Shown: positions 7,018 to 14,872, counted from the first letter of the stretch. The stretch: 16,955 nucleotides of DNA from Chloroflexota bacterium (GCA_021806765.1 JAJZQR010000100.1:1-16955), one strand, 5' to 3'. Notes: generated by a model from the sequence alone, not told the origin. Made by a program: numbers and translations.

Positions 7018-7033
7018 TGTGACAAAAGTCACA
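7018..7033. promoter_or_regulatory. Crp/Fnr-family (HcpR-like) operator upstream of hcp
   Basis: TGTGA-CAAAAG-TCACA is a perfect copy of the TGTGA-N6-TCACA site used by Crp and by HcpR, the Crp/Fnr-family regulator known to control hcp genes in many anaerobes. It lies 82 bases upstream of the hcp start codon. The regulator gene is not in the window, so its identity is inferred from the site and the target. Confidence 0.7.
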
Positions 7034-7170
7034 AGTCCGGGGCAATCGGGCCGAATCGACAAGGTCCCTGCGGACGAGAGCAACTGTGTGCACCGTGCGA
7101 GCTGAAATTGCACCATAAGGGAGCGTCTTGGCGACGGCCGCAGGAAGGAATCCTTGTGCGAGATAGCTTC

Positions 7171-7199
7171 TTGACAAGCTTCTTAGATAAAGCTAGCAT
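7171..7199 (+). promoter_or_regulatory. Sigma-70 promoter upstream of the dpp operon
   Basis: A perfect TTGACA (7171-7176), a 17-base spacer and TAGCAT (7194-7199) predict transcription from about 7206 towards dppA. It is the best -35/-10 pair in the window. It is divergent from the hcp promoter, about 140 bases from the Crp/Fnr-type site. Confidence 0.6.
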
Positions 7200-7205
7200 T
7201 CTGTT

Positions 7206-7522
7206 ACGGTCGTAGCGCTAGGAGGTGCCCGGTTCCCCAGTTTCGCCGGCGCCTCAACAGTTCGCCACATCGGGCCCTGTTCAGCAGCGTTGCGGCCAGG
7301 GCTGGTCACAGCGGCCTGCCTTCTCCGGGCGGGGTTGCCCGCTCCGCTTGTCCTCGATTAGACGTTCGGGTCCAGCAGCGCGGCGAGTGCTGCGACAGTC
7401 TCCATCGTCTCCGGCGCCGTCCAGGGTATGTGCCAGCGCGAGCGCGATGTCGGGTTTCGTATGGCGCCAAGTCCTGTCGAGATTTATTCAAGGTATGAAT
7501 AATGGATGGGAGGAACCCTGAA
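7206..7522 (+). other. Long untranslated leader before dppA
   Basis: If the promoter at 7171-7199 is used, the dpp message has a leader of about 315 nt. Small inverted repeats include TAGCGCTA (7213-7220) and CGGGC/GCCCG (7326-7330 with 7337-7341). I recognise no known riboswitch, T-box or tRNA. A 98-residue ORF from a GTG at 7225 has a nearby GGAGG but its protein has no gene-like composition and runs into dppA. The leader may hold regulatory structure or an unseen second promoter. Confidence 0.4.
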
Positions 7523-9244
7523 GTGGAGGACAACCGTCACCCCGAGGAGGAGTCGAGCCACCGCCTGAACCGCCGCAGTTTCCTGAAGGCCGCCCTGGGC
7601 GCCGGCGGCATCGTGTTGCTGGCTGGTTGCGCCCCAGCACCCGCTTCGAGCCCCACGACTGCGCCCGCTCAGCAGGCTACCCCTGCGGCGACCTCCGCTG
7701 CACCCGCGGCGCAGCCGGCCGCGAAACCCGCTGCCGCACCGGCGGGCAACACCTTCGTCTTTGGCCGTGGGGGGGATACCGTCAAGCTGGACCCCGCTGT
7801 CGTGACCGACGGCGAGTCGCAGCGGGTAACCTCCCAGGTCTACGACACCCTGGTGATGTTCGAAGGCCAGACCACCAACGTGAAGCCAGGTCTCGCGGAA
7901 AGCTGGAAGGTTTCCGATGACGGGAAGGTCTGGACCTTCAAGCTGCGGCAGGGCGTCAAGTTCCACGATGGCACCCCCTTCGACGCCGAGGCCGTCGCCT
8001 TCAACTTCAACCGGTGGATGGACGCCAAGGACCCCTACCACAAGGGCGGCGACTTCTCCTACTGGGGCGCGATGTTCGGTGGCTTCAAGAATGACGAGAA
8101 GACGGAAGCCAAGAACGTAGTCGACAGCGTGAAGGCGGTCGATCCCACCACCTTCCAGGTTAACCTGAAGCAGCCTATGGCCCCCTTCCTGAACAACGCC
8201 GCTATGTGGTGCTTCGCCATCGCCAGCCCTACCGCCATCAAGAAGGATGTGGAGAACTACTTTAAGAACCCGGTCGGCACCGGCGCCTTCAAGTTCGTCG
8301 AGTGGGTGCCAGGGGACCACATCACCGTCGAGGCGAACAAGGACTACTGGGGCGAGAAGCCGAAGCTGGACAGGGTGATCTGGCGGGTGATCAAGGACAA
8401 CACCGCCCGGTTCATGGAACTGAAGGCCGGGACCATCCACGGTATGGAGGGCATCAACCCCGACGACATCAAGGCGGCCCAGAACGATCCCAACCTGCAG
8501 GTGTTGATGCGGCCCGCTATGAACACGGGATACCTGGCCTTCAACTTCAAGAACGAGTTCCTGGCCAAGAAGGAAGTGCGGCAGGCCGTCGCCTACGCCA
8601 TCAACCGGCAGGCCATCATCGATGCCCTCTACGCCGGCACCGGCCAACTGGCCGCGCAGTTCATTCCACCGATGGTTTGGGGACACAATCCGGATATCAA
8701 GCCCTACGCCTACGATCCTGAGAAGGCCAAGGCCCTGCTGAAGCAGGCGGGCTACTCGAATGGCTTCACCATCGAGCTGTGGTACATGCCGGTCAGCCGG
8801 CCCTACTATCCGGATCCCAAGCCGATATGCGAGGCGTTCGCGGCAGACCTGGCGAAGGTGGGCATCAAGACCGACCTCAAGACCGAGGACTGGTCCCTGT
8901 ACACCGTCGACCGGAGAAAGGGCAAGTTCCCCCTCTGGATGCTGGGCTGGATCGGCGACAATGGAGATCCGGACAACTTCCTGAACTACCTGTTCGGCAC
9001 CCTGGACGACGAGAACAGCTGGGACAACCCGCAAGTGCGATCCATGCTGAACAAGGCCCAGACCCTGAACGACAAGGCGGAGCGAGAGAAGATCTACAAG
9101 GACGTAGCGGTGATCATGAACGAGGAGATGCCGAGGCTGCCTATCGTACACGCTACTCCGGCGCTGGCTTTCCGGAAGAATGTGACGGGCTATCTCCCTC
9201 ACCCGACTTCGGCCGAGTTCTTCAACACCGTCTCGTTCAAGTAA
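7523..9244 (+). CDS. dppA: ABC transporter peptide-type substrate-binding lipoprotein
   Basis: 573 residues from the GTG at 7523, chosen because GGGAGG (7508-7513) lies 9 bases before it; the ATG seven codons upstream at 7502 has only a weak site. The signal region NRRSFLKAA is a twin-arginine motif and is followed by a lipobox (LLAGC), so it is probably a Tat-exported lipoprotein. An Ala/Pro-rich linker of about 35 residues follows. The rest is the solute-binding family 5 fold: the N-terminal block SQVYDTLVMFEG, WTFKLRQGVKFHDGTPF, then YWGEKPKLDRVIWR and GWIGDNGDPDNFL, the last very close to the peptide/heme-binding DppA type. It would capture peptides or a similar solute outside the membrane and pass it to DppBC. 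Nickel is a possible alternative ligand given the nearby CODH genes, but sequence does not show it. Confidence 0.9.
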   Translation: MEDNRHPEEESSHRLNRRSFLKAALGAGGIVLLAGCAPAPASSPTTAPAQQATPAATSAAPAAQPAAKPAAAPAGNTFVFGRGGDTVKLDPAVVTDGESQRVTSQVYDTLVMFEGQTTNVKPGLAESWKVSDDGKVWTFKLRQGVKFHDGTPFDAEAVAFNFNRWMDAKDPYHKGGDFSYWGAMFGGFKNDEKTEAKNVVDSVKAVDPTTFQVNLKQPMAPFLNNAAMWCFAIASPTAIKKDVENYFKNPVGTGAFKFVEWVPGDHITVEANKDYWGEKPKLDRVIWRVIKDNTARFMELKAGTIHGMEGINPDDIKAAQNDPNLQVLMRPAMNTGYLAFNFKNEFLAKKEVRQAVAYAINRQAIIDALYAGTGQLAAQFIPPMVWGHNPDIKPYAYDPEKAKALLKQAGYSNGFTIELWYMPVSRPYYPDPKPICEAFAADLAKVGIKTDLKTEDWSLYTVDRRKGKFPLWMLGWIGDNGDPDNFLNYLFGTLDDENSWDNPQVRSMLNKAQTLNDKAEREKIYKDVAVIMNEEMPRLPIVHATPALAFRKNVTGYLPHPTSAEFFNTVSFK

Positions 9245-9345
9245 CCCACGGCAGAGTCTTGGGCCCGAGGGTCAGGGGTCGAGCCTGGTCGATGCCGGGC
9301 GGTTTCCCTGGCCTTTGGGCCTTACCCTCCGCGTGAAGGAGTCCG

Positions 9346-10350
9346 ATGGGCAGCTACATCCTTAGGCGTATCCTCGCCCTGATCGTCGTACTTCTCGGTG
9401 TGTCGATCATTGCCTTCTTCTTCGTGCACCTGATCCCGGGCGATCCGGCTCAGGCTATGTTGGGGGAACGAGCCACGACGGAGAGCGTCGCCCGCGTGCG
9501 GCAGGAGATGGGCCTGAACGATCCCCTGCCCGTCCAGTACTGGCGCTTCCTGAGCAGGGTCACCGTCGGGGATCTGGGCAAGTCCATTCACACCAATAAC
9601 CCGGTCAGCCTGGAGTTTGCCTCCCGGTTCCCTGCTACCGTCGAGTTGGCGGTTACGGCCATGATAATCGCGGTTCTGGTGGGTGTACCCGCCGGGATGC
9701 TGGCCGCCATGCGACGAAATTCCATCTTCGATCTCCTGAGCACGGGCGGCGCTCTGGTCGGGATCTCGATGCCGGTCTACTGGCTGGGTCTGATGCTCAT
9801 CTGGTTTCTGGCCATCCAGCTTCATTGGTTCCCGCCGGGCGGGCGTTTGGATCTGGACGTTCAATTCCATCCTGTAACCAACTACTTTCTGTTAGATGCC
9901 ATCATCACCGGCAACCTGCCCGTGCTGACCAACGCCCTCTGGCACCTGGTGCTGCCGGCCGTGACCCTCTCCACCATCCCTATGGCCATTATCGCCAGGA
10001 TGACCCGTTCCAGCTTCCTAGAGGCGATGGGACAGGACTACGTACGGACGGCCCGGTCCAAGGGGTTGCACGAGAGCATCGTCAGCCGGCGCCACGTGCT
10101 GAAGAACGCCGCACTTCCGGTCGTCACCGTCGTGGGGCTCCAGACCGGTCTGCTGTTGAGCGGGTCCGTTCTCACCGAGTCTATCTTCTCGTGGCCGGGT
10201 ATCGGCCGGTGGATCTTCGACTCCATCCAGTGGCGGGATTACCCCGTCATTCAGTCGATGCTGATGGTCATCGCGGGGCTGTTCGTGGTGGTCAACCTGG
10301 CAGTAGATCTCCTCTACGCGGTGCTCGATCCCCGGGTCCGATTGTGGTGA
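9346..10350 (+). CDS. dppB: ABC peptide transporter permease, DppB type
   Basis: 334 residues, about six membrane segments. The N-terminus YILRRILALIVVLLGVSIIA and HLIPGDPAQAMLG are the signature of DppB/OppB permeases. The EAA coupling loop that docks on the ATPase is at about 226-244 (EAMGQDYVRTARSKGL), followed by HVLKNAALPVVTVVG. The last segment ends in DLLYAVLDPRVRLW, the normal family end. GAAGGAG precedes the ATG at 9346. The 101-bp gap after dppA shows no obvious terminator, so it should be cotranscribed. Confidence 0.93.
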   Translation: MGSYILRRILALIVVLLGVSIIAFFFVHLIPGDPAQAMLGERATTESVARVRQEMGLNDPLPVQYWRFLSRVTVGDLGKSIHTNNPVSLEFASRFPATVELAVTAMIIAVLVGVPAGMLAAMRRNSIFDLLSTGGALVGISMPVYWLGLMLIWFLAIQLHWFPPGGRLDLDVQFHPVTNYFLLDAIITGNLPVLTNALWHLVLPAVTLSTIPMAIIARMTRSSFLEAMGQDYVRTARSKGLHESIVSRRHVLKNAALPVVTVVGLQTGLLLSGSVLTESIFSWPGIGRWIFDSIQWRDYPVIQSMLMVIAGLFVVVNLAVDLLYAVLDPRVRLW

Positions 10351-10377
10351 TTGACTAGACCATCTTAAGGAGCAGCC

Positions 10378-11268
10378 GTGGAAATCACTAGAGCCATTGC
10401 CGTGGAAGAAGCCCCATCTCACCCGCGGCTTACCTATCTCGGCGACGTCTGGCGGCGGCTTCGGTCCAGCAACCTGGCGCGGGTGGGGCTCGGCATCGTA
10501 GGCTTCTTCATCGTGGTCGCCCTGCTGGCGCCCGTGGCCGCTCCCTATAACCCGCTGGACCAGACCCTGGTCATGCGGCTCAAGCCCCCCTCCCCGCAGC
10601 ATCTTTTCGGAACGGACCACCTGGGTCGGGACGTTCTCAGCCGCGTCGCCTTCGGGGCCCGCATCTCCCTCCAGGTGGGGATAGTATCCGTGTTCCTGGG
10701 GCTTACCATCGGCACCCTGTTGGGGCTGTTGTCCGGCTACGCGGCCGGGTGGGTCGATACCGTCGTCATGCGCGCTATGGACATAATGCTGGCCTTCCCG
10801 ACCGTCCTGCTGGCGATCGCCATCGTCGCCGCCCGCGGCCCCGGCCTGTTCAACACTATGATCGCCGTCGGCGTGGTCGCGATTCCCGTCTACGCCCGCA
10901 TCGCCCGTGGGACAGTCGTGTCGGTCAAGGAGCGGGAGTACGTTCTGGCGGCGCGTGCCCTCGGCGCCGGCGGCGTTCGGATCGTGATCCGGCACGTTCT
11001 ACCCAACTGCCTCTCGCCCATCATCGTCCAGGCAACCCTGGGCTTTGCCACGGCCGTCATCTCGGCAGCGGCGCTGGGGTTCCTGGGATTGGGAGCACAG
11101 CCTCCGGAGCCGGAATGGGGCGCTATGCTGGCCGACAGCTACAGCTATCTGGTCAATGCGCCGTGGGCCCTTTTCTTCCCCGGTGGGGCCATCATGCTGA
11201 CCGTGCTGGGCTTCAACCTGTTGGGCGACGGGTTGAGGGATGCCCTGGACCCTCAGACTCGAGAGTAG
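10378..11268 (+). CDS. dppC: ABC peptide transporter permease, DppC type
   Basis: 296 residues. The order of elements is that of DppC/OppC: a cytoplasmic N-terminus, a first membrane helix at about 35-52, HLFGTDHLGRDVLSRVAFGA at 75-94, RAMDIMLAFPTVLLAI at 132-147, and the EAA loop at about 185-200 (REYVLAARALGAGG). LGFLGLGAQPPEPEWGAML is the typical late block, and GDGLRDALDPQTRE ends the protein. The start is a GTG at 10378 with AAGGAG upstream, 27 bases after dppB. No dppD or dppF ATPase gene follows; the stop lies 9 bases from the end of lon on the other strand, with no visible terminator between them. Confidence 0.93.
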   Translation: MEITRAIAVEEAPSHPRLTYLGDVWRRLRSSNLARVGLGIVGFFIVVALLAPVAAPYNPLDQTLVMRLKPPSPQHLFGTDHLGRDVLSRVAFGARISLQVGIVSVFLGLTIGTLLGLLSGYAAGWVDTVVMRAMDIMLAFPTVLLAIAIVAARGPGLFNTMIAVGVVAIPVYARIARGTVVSVKEREYVLAARALGAGGVRIVIRHVLPNCLSPIIVQATLGFATAVISAAALGFLGLGAQPPEPEWGAMLADSYSYLVNAPWALFFPGGAIMLTVLGFNLLGDGLRDALDPQTRE

Positions 11269-11277
11269 GGGTATTTC

Positions 11278-13713
11278 CTATGCTGCCAGCCGCTCCGGGT
11301 TGATCTCTGCCACAGGGGGTGTCAGCGCTTCCTTCAGTACCTGGTCTATGGTGTCCACCAGGGCGAAGCGCAACTCCCTGCGGAGTTCTTCCGGAATCTC
11401 CTCCAAGTCGCCCTCGTTCCGTTTCGGCAGGATTATGGTGCGCAGGCCGGCTCGATGGGCGGCCAGCACCTTCTCCTTGATCCCGCCCACCGGCAGCACC
11501 TTTCCACGCAGGGTGACCTCACCGGTCATCGCCAACTCGTTGCGCACCAACCGCCCGGTCACCAGCGATGCCAGGGCCGTCGCCATGGTCACCCCTGCTG
11601 AGGGCCCGTCCTTGGGGATGGCTCCGGCCGGGACGTGGATGTGGATGTCCTTGTCCTCGAAGATCACCGGATCGATGCCGATGCGAACTGCGTTGGATCG
11701 GATGTAGGAGAGGGCGGTCTGGGCCGACTCTCGCATCACGTCCCCCAGCATCCCGGTCAGGATCAACCGGTTGTTGCGGCCCTGCATCATGGTGGCCTCG
11801 ACGAAGATGATGTCGCCGCCGGTGGGGGTCCAGGCCAGACCCGTCGCCACTCCAGGCCGGTCCATGCGCTCGGCTACCTCGGCGAGGAAGCGGGGCCTCC
11901 CCAGGTAGTCGTGGACCGGGTCGGGCGTCACCACGATGGGACCCTTGGCGCCTTCGGCCAATTGTCGAGCCACCTTGCGACACACGTTGGCGATCTGCCG
12001 CTCCAGGTTGCGGACTCCCGCCTCCCGGGTGTATTCGCGGATAATGGTTCGCAGCGCATCGTCCTCGAAGGTCACCTCGTCGGGTGCCAGACCGTGGGCC
12101 CGCAGCTGCTTCGGAACCAGGTAGCGCCGGGCGATGTGCAGCTTCTCCTCCTCCGTGTAGCCCGCCAGTTCCAGCACCTCCATCCTGTCCAGCAAGGGGC
12201 TGGGGATGGTGTCCAGGTTGTTGGCGGTGGTGATGAACATCACCCTGGAGAGATCGAAGGGCACACCCAGGTAGCTGTCGGTGAAGCTACTGTTCTGAGC
12301 CGGGTCCAGCACTTCCAGGAGGGCCGCGGCAGGGTCACCCTGGTAGCCCACGGCCAGCTTGTCCACCTCGTCCAGCATGAAGACGGGGTCGGCGGTGCTC
12401 ACCCGACGGATCCCCTGGATGATGCGGCCGGGCAGGGCTCCCACGTACGTGCGTCGGTGACCCCGGATCTCGGCCTCGTCTCGGATCCCACCGAGAGAGA
12501 TGCGGATGAACTTCCGGCCCATGGCCCTGGCTATCGATTGCCCGAGGGAGGTCTTGCCCACGCCGGGAGGTCCCACGAAGCAGAGGATGGGCTCCTGCAT
12601 CAAACCCTCCTCGCCGGGTTCCTCCCCGGTGCGCTCCTCCTTCAGCTTGCGCACAGCCAGGTACTCCAGGATTCGCTCCTTGATCGGATCCAGGTCGTAG
12701 TGGTCCTCGTCCAGCACCCGTCGGGCATGCTGCACGTCGATACTGCCGCCTGTGGTCTTGTTCCAGGGGAGGCTGCCCAGCCAGTCCAGATAGGTGAGGA
12801 TTATGCCGTGTTCCGGCGAGACCGCCGGCAGTTGAGCCAGGCGGGCCAACTCCCTGTCTGCCTCCTGGCGGGCCTCGGTTGGAAGCTCTGCCTCTTTGAT
12901 CCGCTGCTGGAGCTGAGTGATCTCCCGGCTCGGCCCTTCCTCCTCACCCAGCTCTCGCTGGATAGCTCGCAGTTGCTCCCGAAGGATGTACTCGCGCTGG
13001 CTTCTACTGATCCTCTCCTGAGCCCGAGCACGGATGCTCTCGCTGATCTCCATTACCTCGATCTCGCGTTGCAGATGGTCGGTGAGCATCTGCAGCTTCT
13101 CGCGGACCGAGTCCTCCTCCAGCAACGCCTGCTTGAAAGCTACATCCCCCCGGACACTGGAGGCCACCGTGTAGGCGAACTCCCGTGGATCCGTGATGCT
13201 GGCCGCAGCGGCGCTCAGTTCGTTGGGCAGGTAGTTGGACAGTTCCACCACCCGCTGGAACAGTGTCAACAGGTTCCGGCGCAGCGCCTCGACCTCAGGG
13301 GTCTGCTCCTCCACTTCGGGTACCAGTTCCGTCTTTGCTACCAGGTAGGGCTGTTCGGCGGTGTACTCCAGGATCTTGACCCGTTCCAGCCCCTGAATGG
13401 CCACGGTCAGACCCCCTTGAGGATGTTTCACCAGTTGGAGCACCCGGGCCACGGTCCCCATGCCATACAGATCGGAGGGGCCGGCTCCCTCTACCTCCGC
13501 CCGTCTCTGGGCCACCAGGGCCACCAGCCGGTTCCCCTTGGCCACCGCTTCCATCAGCTTGATCGATCGCTCCTGCCCTATTTGAAGCGGGATGGCAGCA
13601 AAGGGATAGGCCACCGTTCCACGGAGAGGGAGGACGGGGAGGACCTCAGGTATGTTGTGGAGCCTCTCCTCCCTGCTTTCCTCCTCCTCCATCTCCTCGG
13701 GTTTGTCGGTCAT
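11278..13713 (-). CDS. lon: ATP-dependent Lon protease
   Basis: 811 residues, full length for bacterial LonA. Residues 21 to about 215 form the substrate-binding LON domain (VLPVLPLRGTVAYPF). A coiled region near 215-270 includes SQREYILREQLRAIQRELG. The AAA+ module has Walker A GPPGVGKTS (381-389) and Walker B FMLDEVDK (445-452). The protease domain has the catalytic serine S705 in KDGPSAG and lysine K748 in GGIKEKVLAAHRAG, 43 residues apart as in E. coli Lon. It degrades misfolded and regulatory proteins in the cytoplasm. The ATG at 13713 has AAGGGAG upstream. I see no clear heat-shock promoter or CIRCE element, but two small palindromes lie 100-130 bases upstream. Confidence 0.97.
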   Translation of the reverse strand: MTDKPEEMEEEESREERLHNIPEVLPVLPLRGTVAYPFAAIPLQIGQERSIKLMEAVAKGNRLVALVAQRRAEVEGAGPSDLYGMGTVARVLQLVKHPQGGLTVAIQGLERVKILEYTAEQPYLVAKTELVPEVEEQTPEVEALRRNLLTLFQRVVELSNYLPNELSAAAASITDPREFAYTVASSVRGDVAFKQALLEEDSVREKLQMLTDHLQREIEVMEISESIRARAQERISRSQREYILREQLRAIQRELGEEEGPSREITQLQQRIKEAELPTEARQEADRELARLAQLPAVSPEHGIILTYLDWLGSLPWNKTTGGSIDVQHARRVLDEDHYDLDPIKERILEYLAVRKLKEERTGEEPGEEGLMQEPILCFVGPPGVGKTSLGQSIARAMGRKFIRISLGGIRDEAEIRGHRRTYVGALPGRIIQGIRRVSTADPVFMLDEVDKLAVGYQGDPAAALLEVLDPAQNSSFTDSYLGVPFDLSRVMFITTANNLDTIPSPLLDRMEVLELAGYTEEEKLHIARRYLVPKQLRAHGLAPDEVTFEDDALRTIIREYTREAGVRNLERQIANVCRKVARQLAEGAKGPIVVTPDPVHDYLGRPRFLAEVAERMDRPGVATGLAWTPTGGDIIFVEATMMQGRNNRLILTGMLGDVMRESAQTALSYIRSNAVRIGIDPVIFEDKDIHIHVPAGAIPKDGPSAGVTMATALASLVTGRLVRNELAMTGEVTLRGKVLPVGGIKEKVLAAHRAGLRTIILPKRNEGDLEEIPEELRRELRFALVDTIDQVLKEALTPPVAEINPERLAA

Positions 13714-13816
13714 GCTGCCGTGTCTCCCTTCTCTGCATGGTGACTCGAGACCCTTCTGAAACCCGGACTGCGCCGCTTGCGGGTGGTGGGAGGGGCAAAG
13801 GGCGTGCCACTGAAAG

Positions 13817-13844
13817 GCACACCTTGTGCACCACTTAGAAGTGG
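13817..13844. promoter_or_regulatory. Pair of small palindromes upstream of lon
   Basis: GCACA-CCT-TGTGC (13817-13829) and CCACTT-AG-AAGTGG (13831-13844) lie side by side, 104-131 bases before the lon start and 107-134 bases before the start of the divergent small gene. They could be operators for either gene. No regulator is identified. Confidence 0.35.
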
Positions 13845-13904
13845 CAGAGCCGTCCCTGCCATTTCACTGAGTACACTCTGTTTCCGTGAGGCCACCCTCT
13901 GGCG

Positions 13905-13913
13905 TGGTACAAT
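13905..13913 (+). promoter_or_regulatory. Extended -10 promoter of the 62-residue gene
   Basis: TGG-TACAAT is a TGn-extended -10 element about 38 bases upstream of the ATG at 13951, predicting a start near 13920. No good -35 is visible. Confidence 0.5.
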
Positions 13914-13950
13914 CTCGAACCACAATTCCTCGGACAGGGTGAGGTGAGAA

Positions 13951-14139
13951 ATGAAGGCAACCGACGAGAAGAAGGCAGACATCGCCAAGGATATCCTCGT
14001 GGCGTACATAGGCCACAGTCCCGAGCAGTCTAGAGACCTGGATTCCATCTGTGCGGCAGCGAAGAAGATCTTCGAGACGGTGGACTCGATGGTGGAGACT
14101 ACGGCGCCCCCAAAGGAGCAGGCCGGGTTCCGGCTGTAA
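13951..14139 (+). CDS. Small conserved-looking protein of unknown function
   Basis: 62 residues, preceded by AGGTGAG at a good distance and by an extended -10 promoter, so it is very likely expressed. The pattern DIAKDILVAYIGHSP followed by LDSICAAAKKIFETVDSMVE suggests two helices joined by a turn. This loosely recalls the N-terminal helical segment of MucR/Ros-type regulators (a DIV-AYV then a second helix), but the zinc finger of that family is absent and the likeness may be chance. There is no signal peptide or membrane segment. It is divergent from lon and convergent with the metallo-hydrolase gene, with a 50-bp palindrome beginning 5 bases after its stop. Function unknown. Confidence 0.75.
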   Translation: MKATDEKKADIAKDILVAYIGHSPEQSRDLDSICAAAKKIFETVDSMVETTAPPKEQAGFRL

Positions 14140-14143
14140 GGGG

Positions 14144-14193
14144 TGATGCATCGATGGGGGACGCGCGGCCGCGCGTCCCCCATCGATGCATCA
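14144..14193. terminator. Perfect 50-bp palindrome between two convergent genes
   Basis: Bases 14144-14168 are the exact reverse complement of 14169-14193, with no loop; the centre is GCGGCCGC. The right end contains the stop codon of the metallo-hydrolase (TCA at 14191-14193), and the left end starts 5 bases after the stop of the 62-residue gene. As RNA it would form a very stable hairpin from either direction, so a shared terminator is the simplest reading. No T-run follows on either side. Confidence 0.7.
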
Positions 14194-14832
14194 GGACTGG
14201 GGCAAGATCTCTACCTGAGCGTTCTTCACCCCGGCGGCGAACTTCCTGGCGTCGTCGTCGGTGCCCACGATGGCGTTGTAGTGCATGGGGATGAACTGCT
14301 TAGCCTTGATGGCGCTGTTGGCGGCCTCGATGGCCTCGTCGGCGGTCATCACGTAGGTGCCGCTGACCGGGAGCAGGGCCACGTCGACGTCGATTTCGTT
14401 CATCTCGGGGATCAGGTCGGTGTCTCCGGCCAGGTAGATGCGCTCGCCGTTGGCGGTAAAGATGTAGCCCACGAAGTTGGTGGACTTGGGATGGAAGGGA
14501 TGGCCCGGATCGCGGAACTTGTTGGTGTTGTAGGCCCAGACCACCTCGATGGGCACTCCCTTGACCTCTAACCGGCTACCCGGCCTCACCACCTCGATCT
14601 TTCCCTTCAGCTTATCGGCCGAGGACTGAGGAGCGACGATGACGGTGTCCGGCTTCTGGATCTTGGCGACGTCGTCGGGCGAGCAGTGGTCGTAGTGGTC
14701 GTGGGTGATCAGGATGACGTCTGCCTTGTCGGCCCCCTCTTGCAGCCGGAAGGGGTCGGTGTATATCACCGTCGGACCGCTAGAAAGCTTGAAGACGTCG
14801 TGCCCGAGCCACTCGATGTTCTTTGGCACCAT
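14191..14832 (-). CDS. UlaG-like metal-dependent hydrolase, metallo-beta-lactamase fold
   Basis: 213 residues. The metal-binding signature THDHYDH is at 43-49 (H44, H46, D48, H49). A further ligand aspartate is in LAGDTDL at about 135-140, and a histidine is in IPMHYN (H184). The start IEWLGHDVFKLSSGPTVIYTDP is the usual opening of the UlaG/YtnP-like group of small MBL-fold proteins, which bind one or two metals and cleave phosphoester, lactone or similar bonds. The real substrate is unknown. There is no signal peptide, so it is cytoplasmic. The ATG at 14832 has AGGAGG with good spacing, and a TGC-TATAAT promoter lies about 40 bases upstream. Confidence 0.88.
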   Translation of the reverse strand: MVPKNIEWLGHDVFKLSSGPTVIYTDPFRLQEGADKADVILITHDHYDHCSPDDVAKIQKPDTVIVAPQSSADKLKGKIEVVRPGSRLEVKGVPIEVVWAYNTNKFRDPGHPFHPKSTNFVGYIFTANGERIYLAGDTDLIPEMNEIDVDVALLPVSGTYVMTADEAIEAANSAIKAKQFIPMHYNAIVGTDDDARKFAAGVKNAQVEILPQS

Positions 14833-14872
14833 TACACCTCCTGCCAGTGCAACTTACACGAAGCCCCAGGCG

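Noticed and set aside
7360..7380. GTTCGGGTCC resembling the T-arm of a tRNA
   Set aside because: No matching acceptor stem, anticodon arm or D-arm can be folded around it.
7225..7521. A 98-residue frame from a GTG with GGAGG upstream in the dppA leader
   Set aside because: The protein is Ser/Pro/Arg-rich and unlike a folded protein, and it overlaps the start of dppA. A leader peptide is not excluded but is not supported.
7484..9202. A 572-residue open frame on the minus strand opposite dppA
   Set aside because: It is the antisense shadow of a clear substrate-binding protein; its composition is Val/Gly/Leu-rich with no domain.
11635..13743. A 702-residue open frame on the plus strand opposite lon
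   Set aside because: It is entirely antisense to a full-length Lon with all catalytic residues. GC-rich genes commonly leave one antisense frame open, and the translation is rich in His, Gln, Val and Leu without any domain.
14191..14204. TCAGGACTGGGG at the end of the metallo-hydrolase resembling the heptamer repeat at 471
   Set aside because: Only about a dozen bases match, within coding sequence, and no tandem copies are present; probably coincidence.
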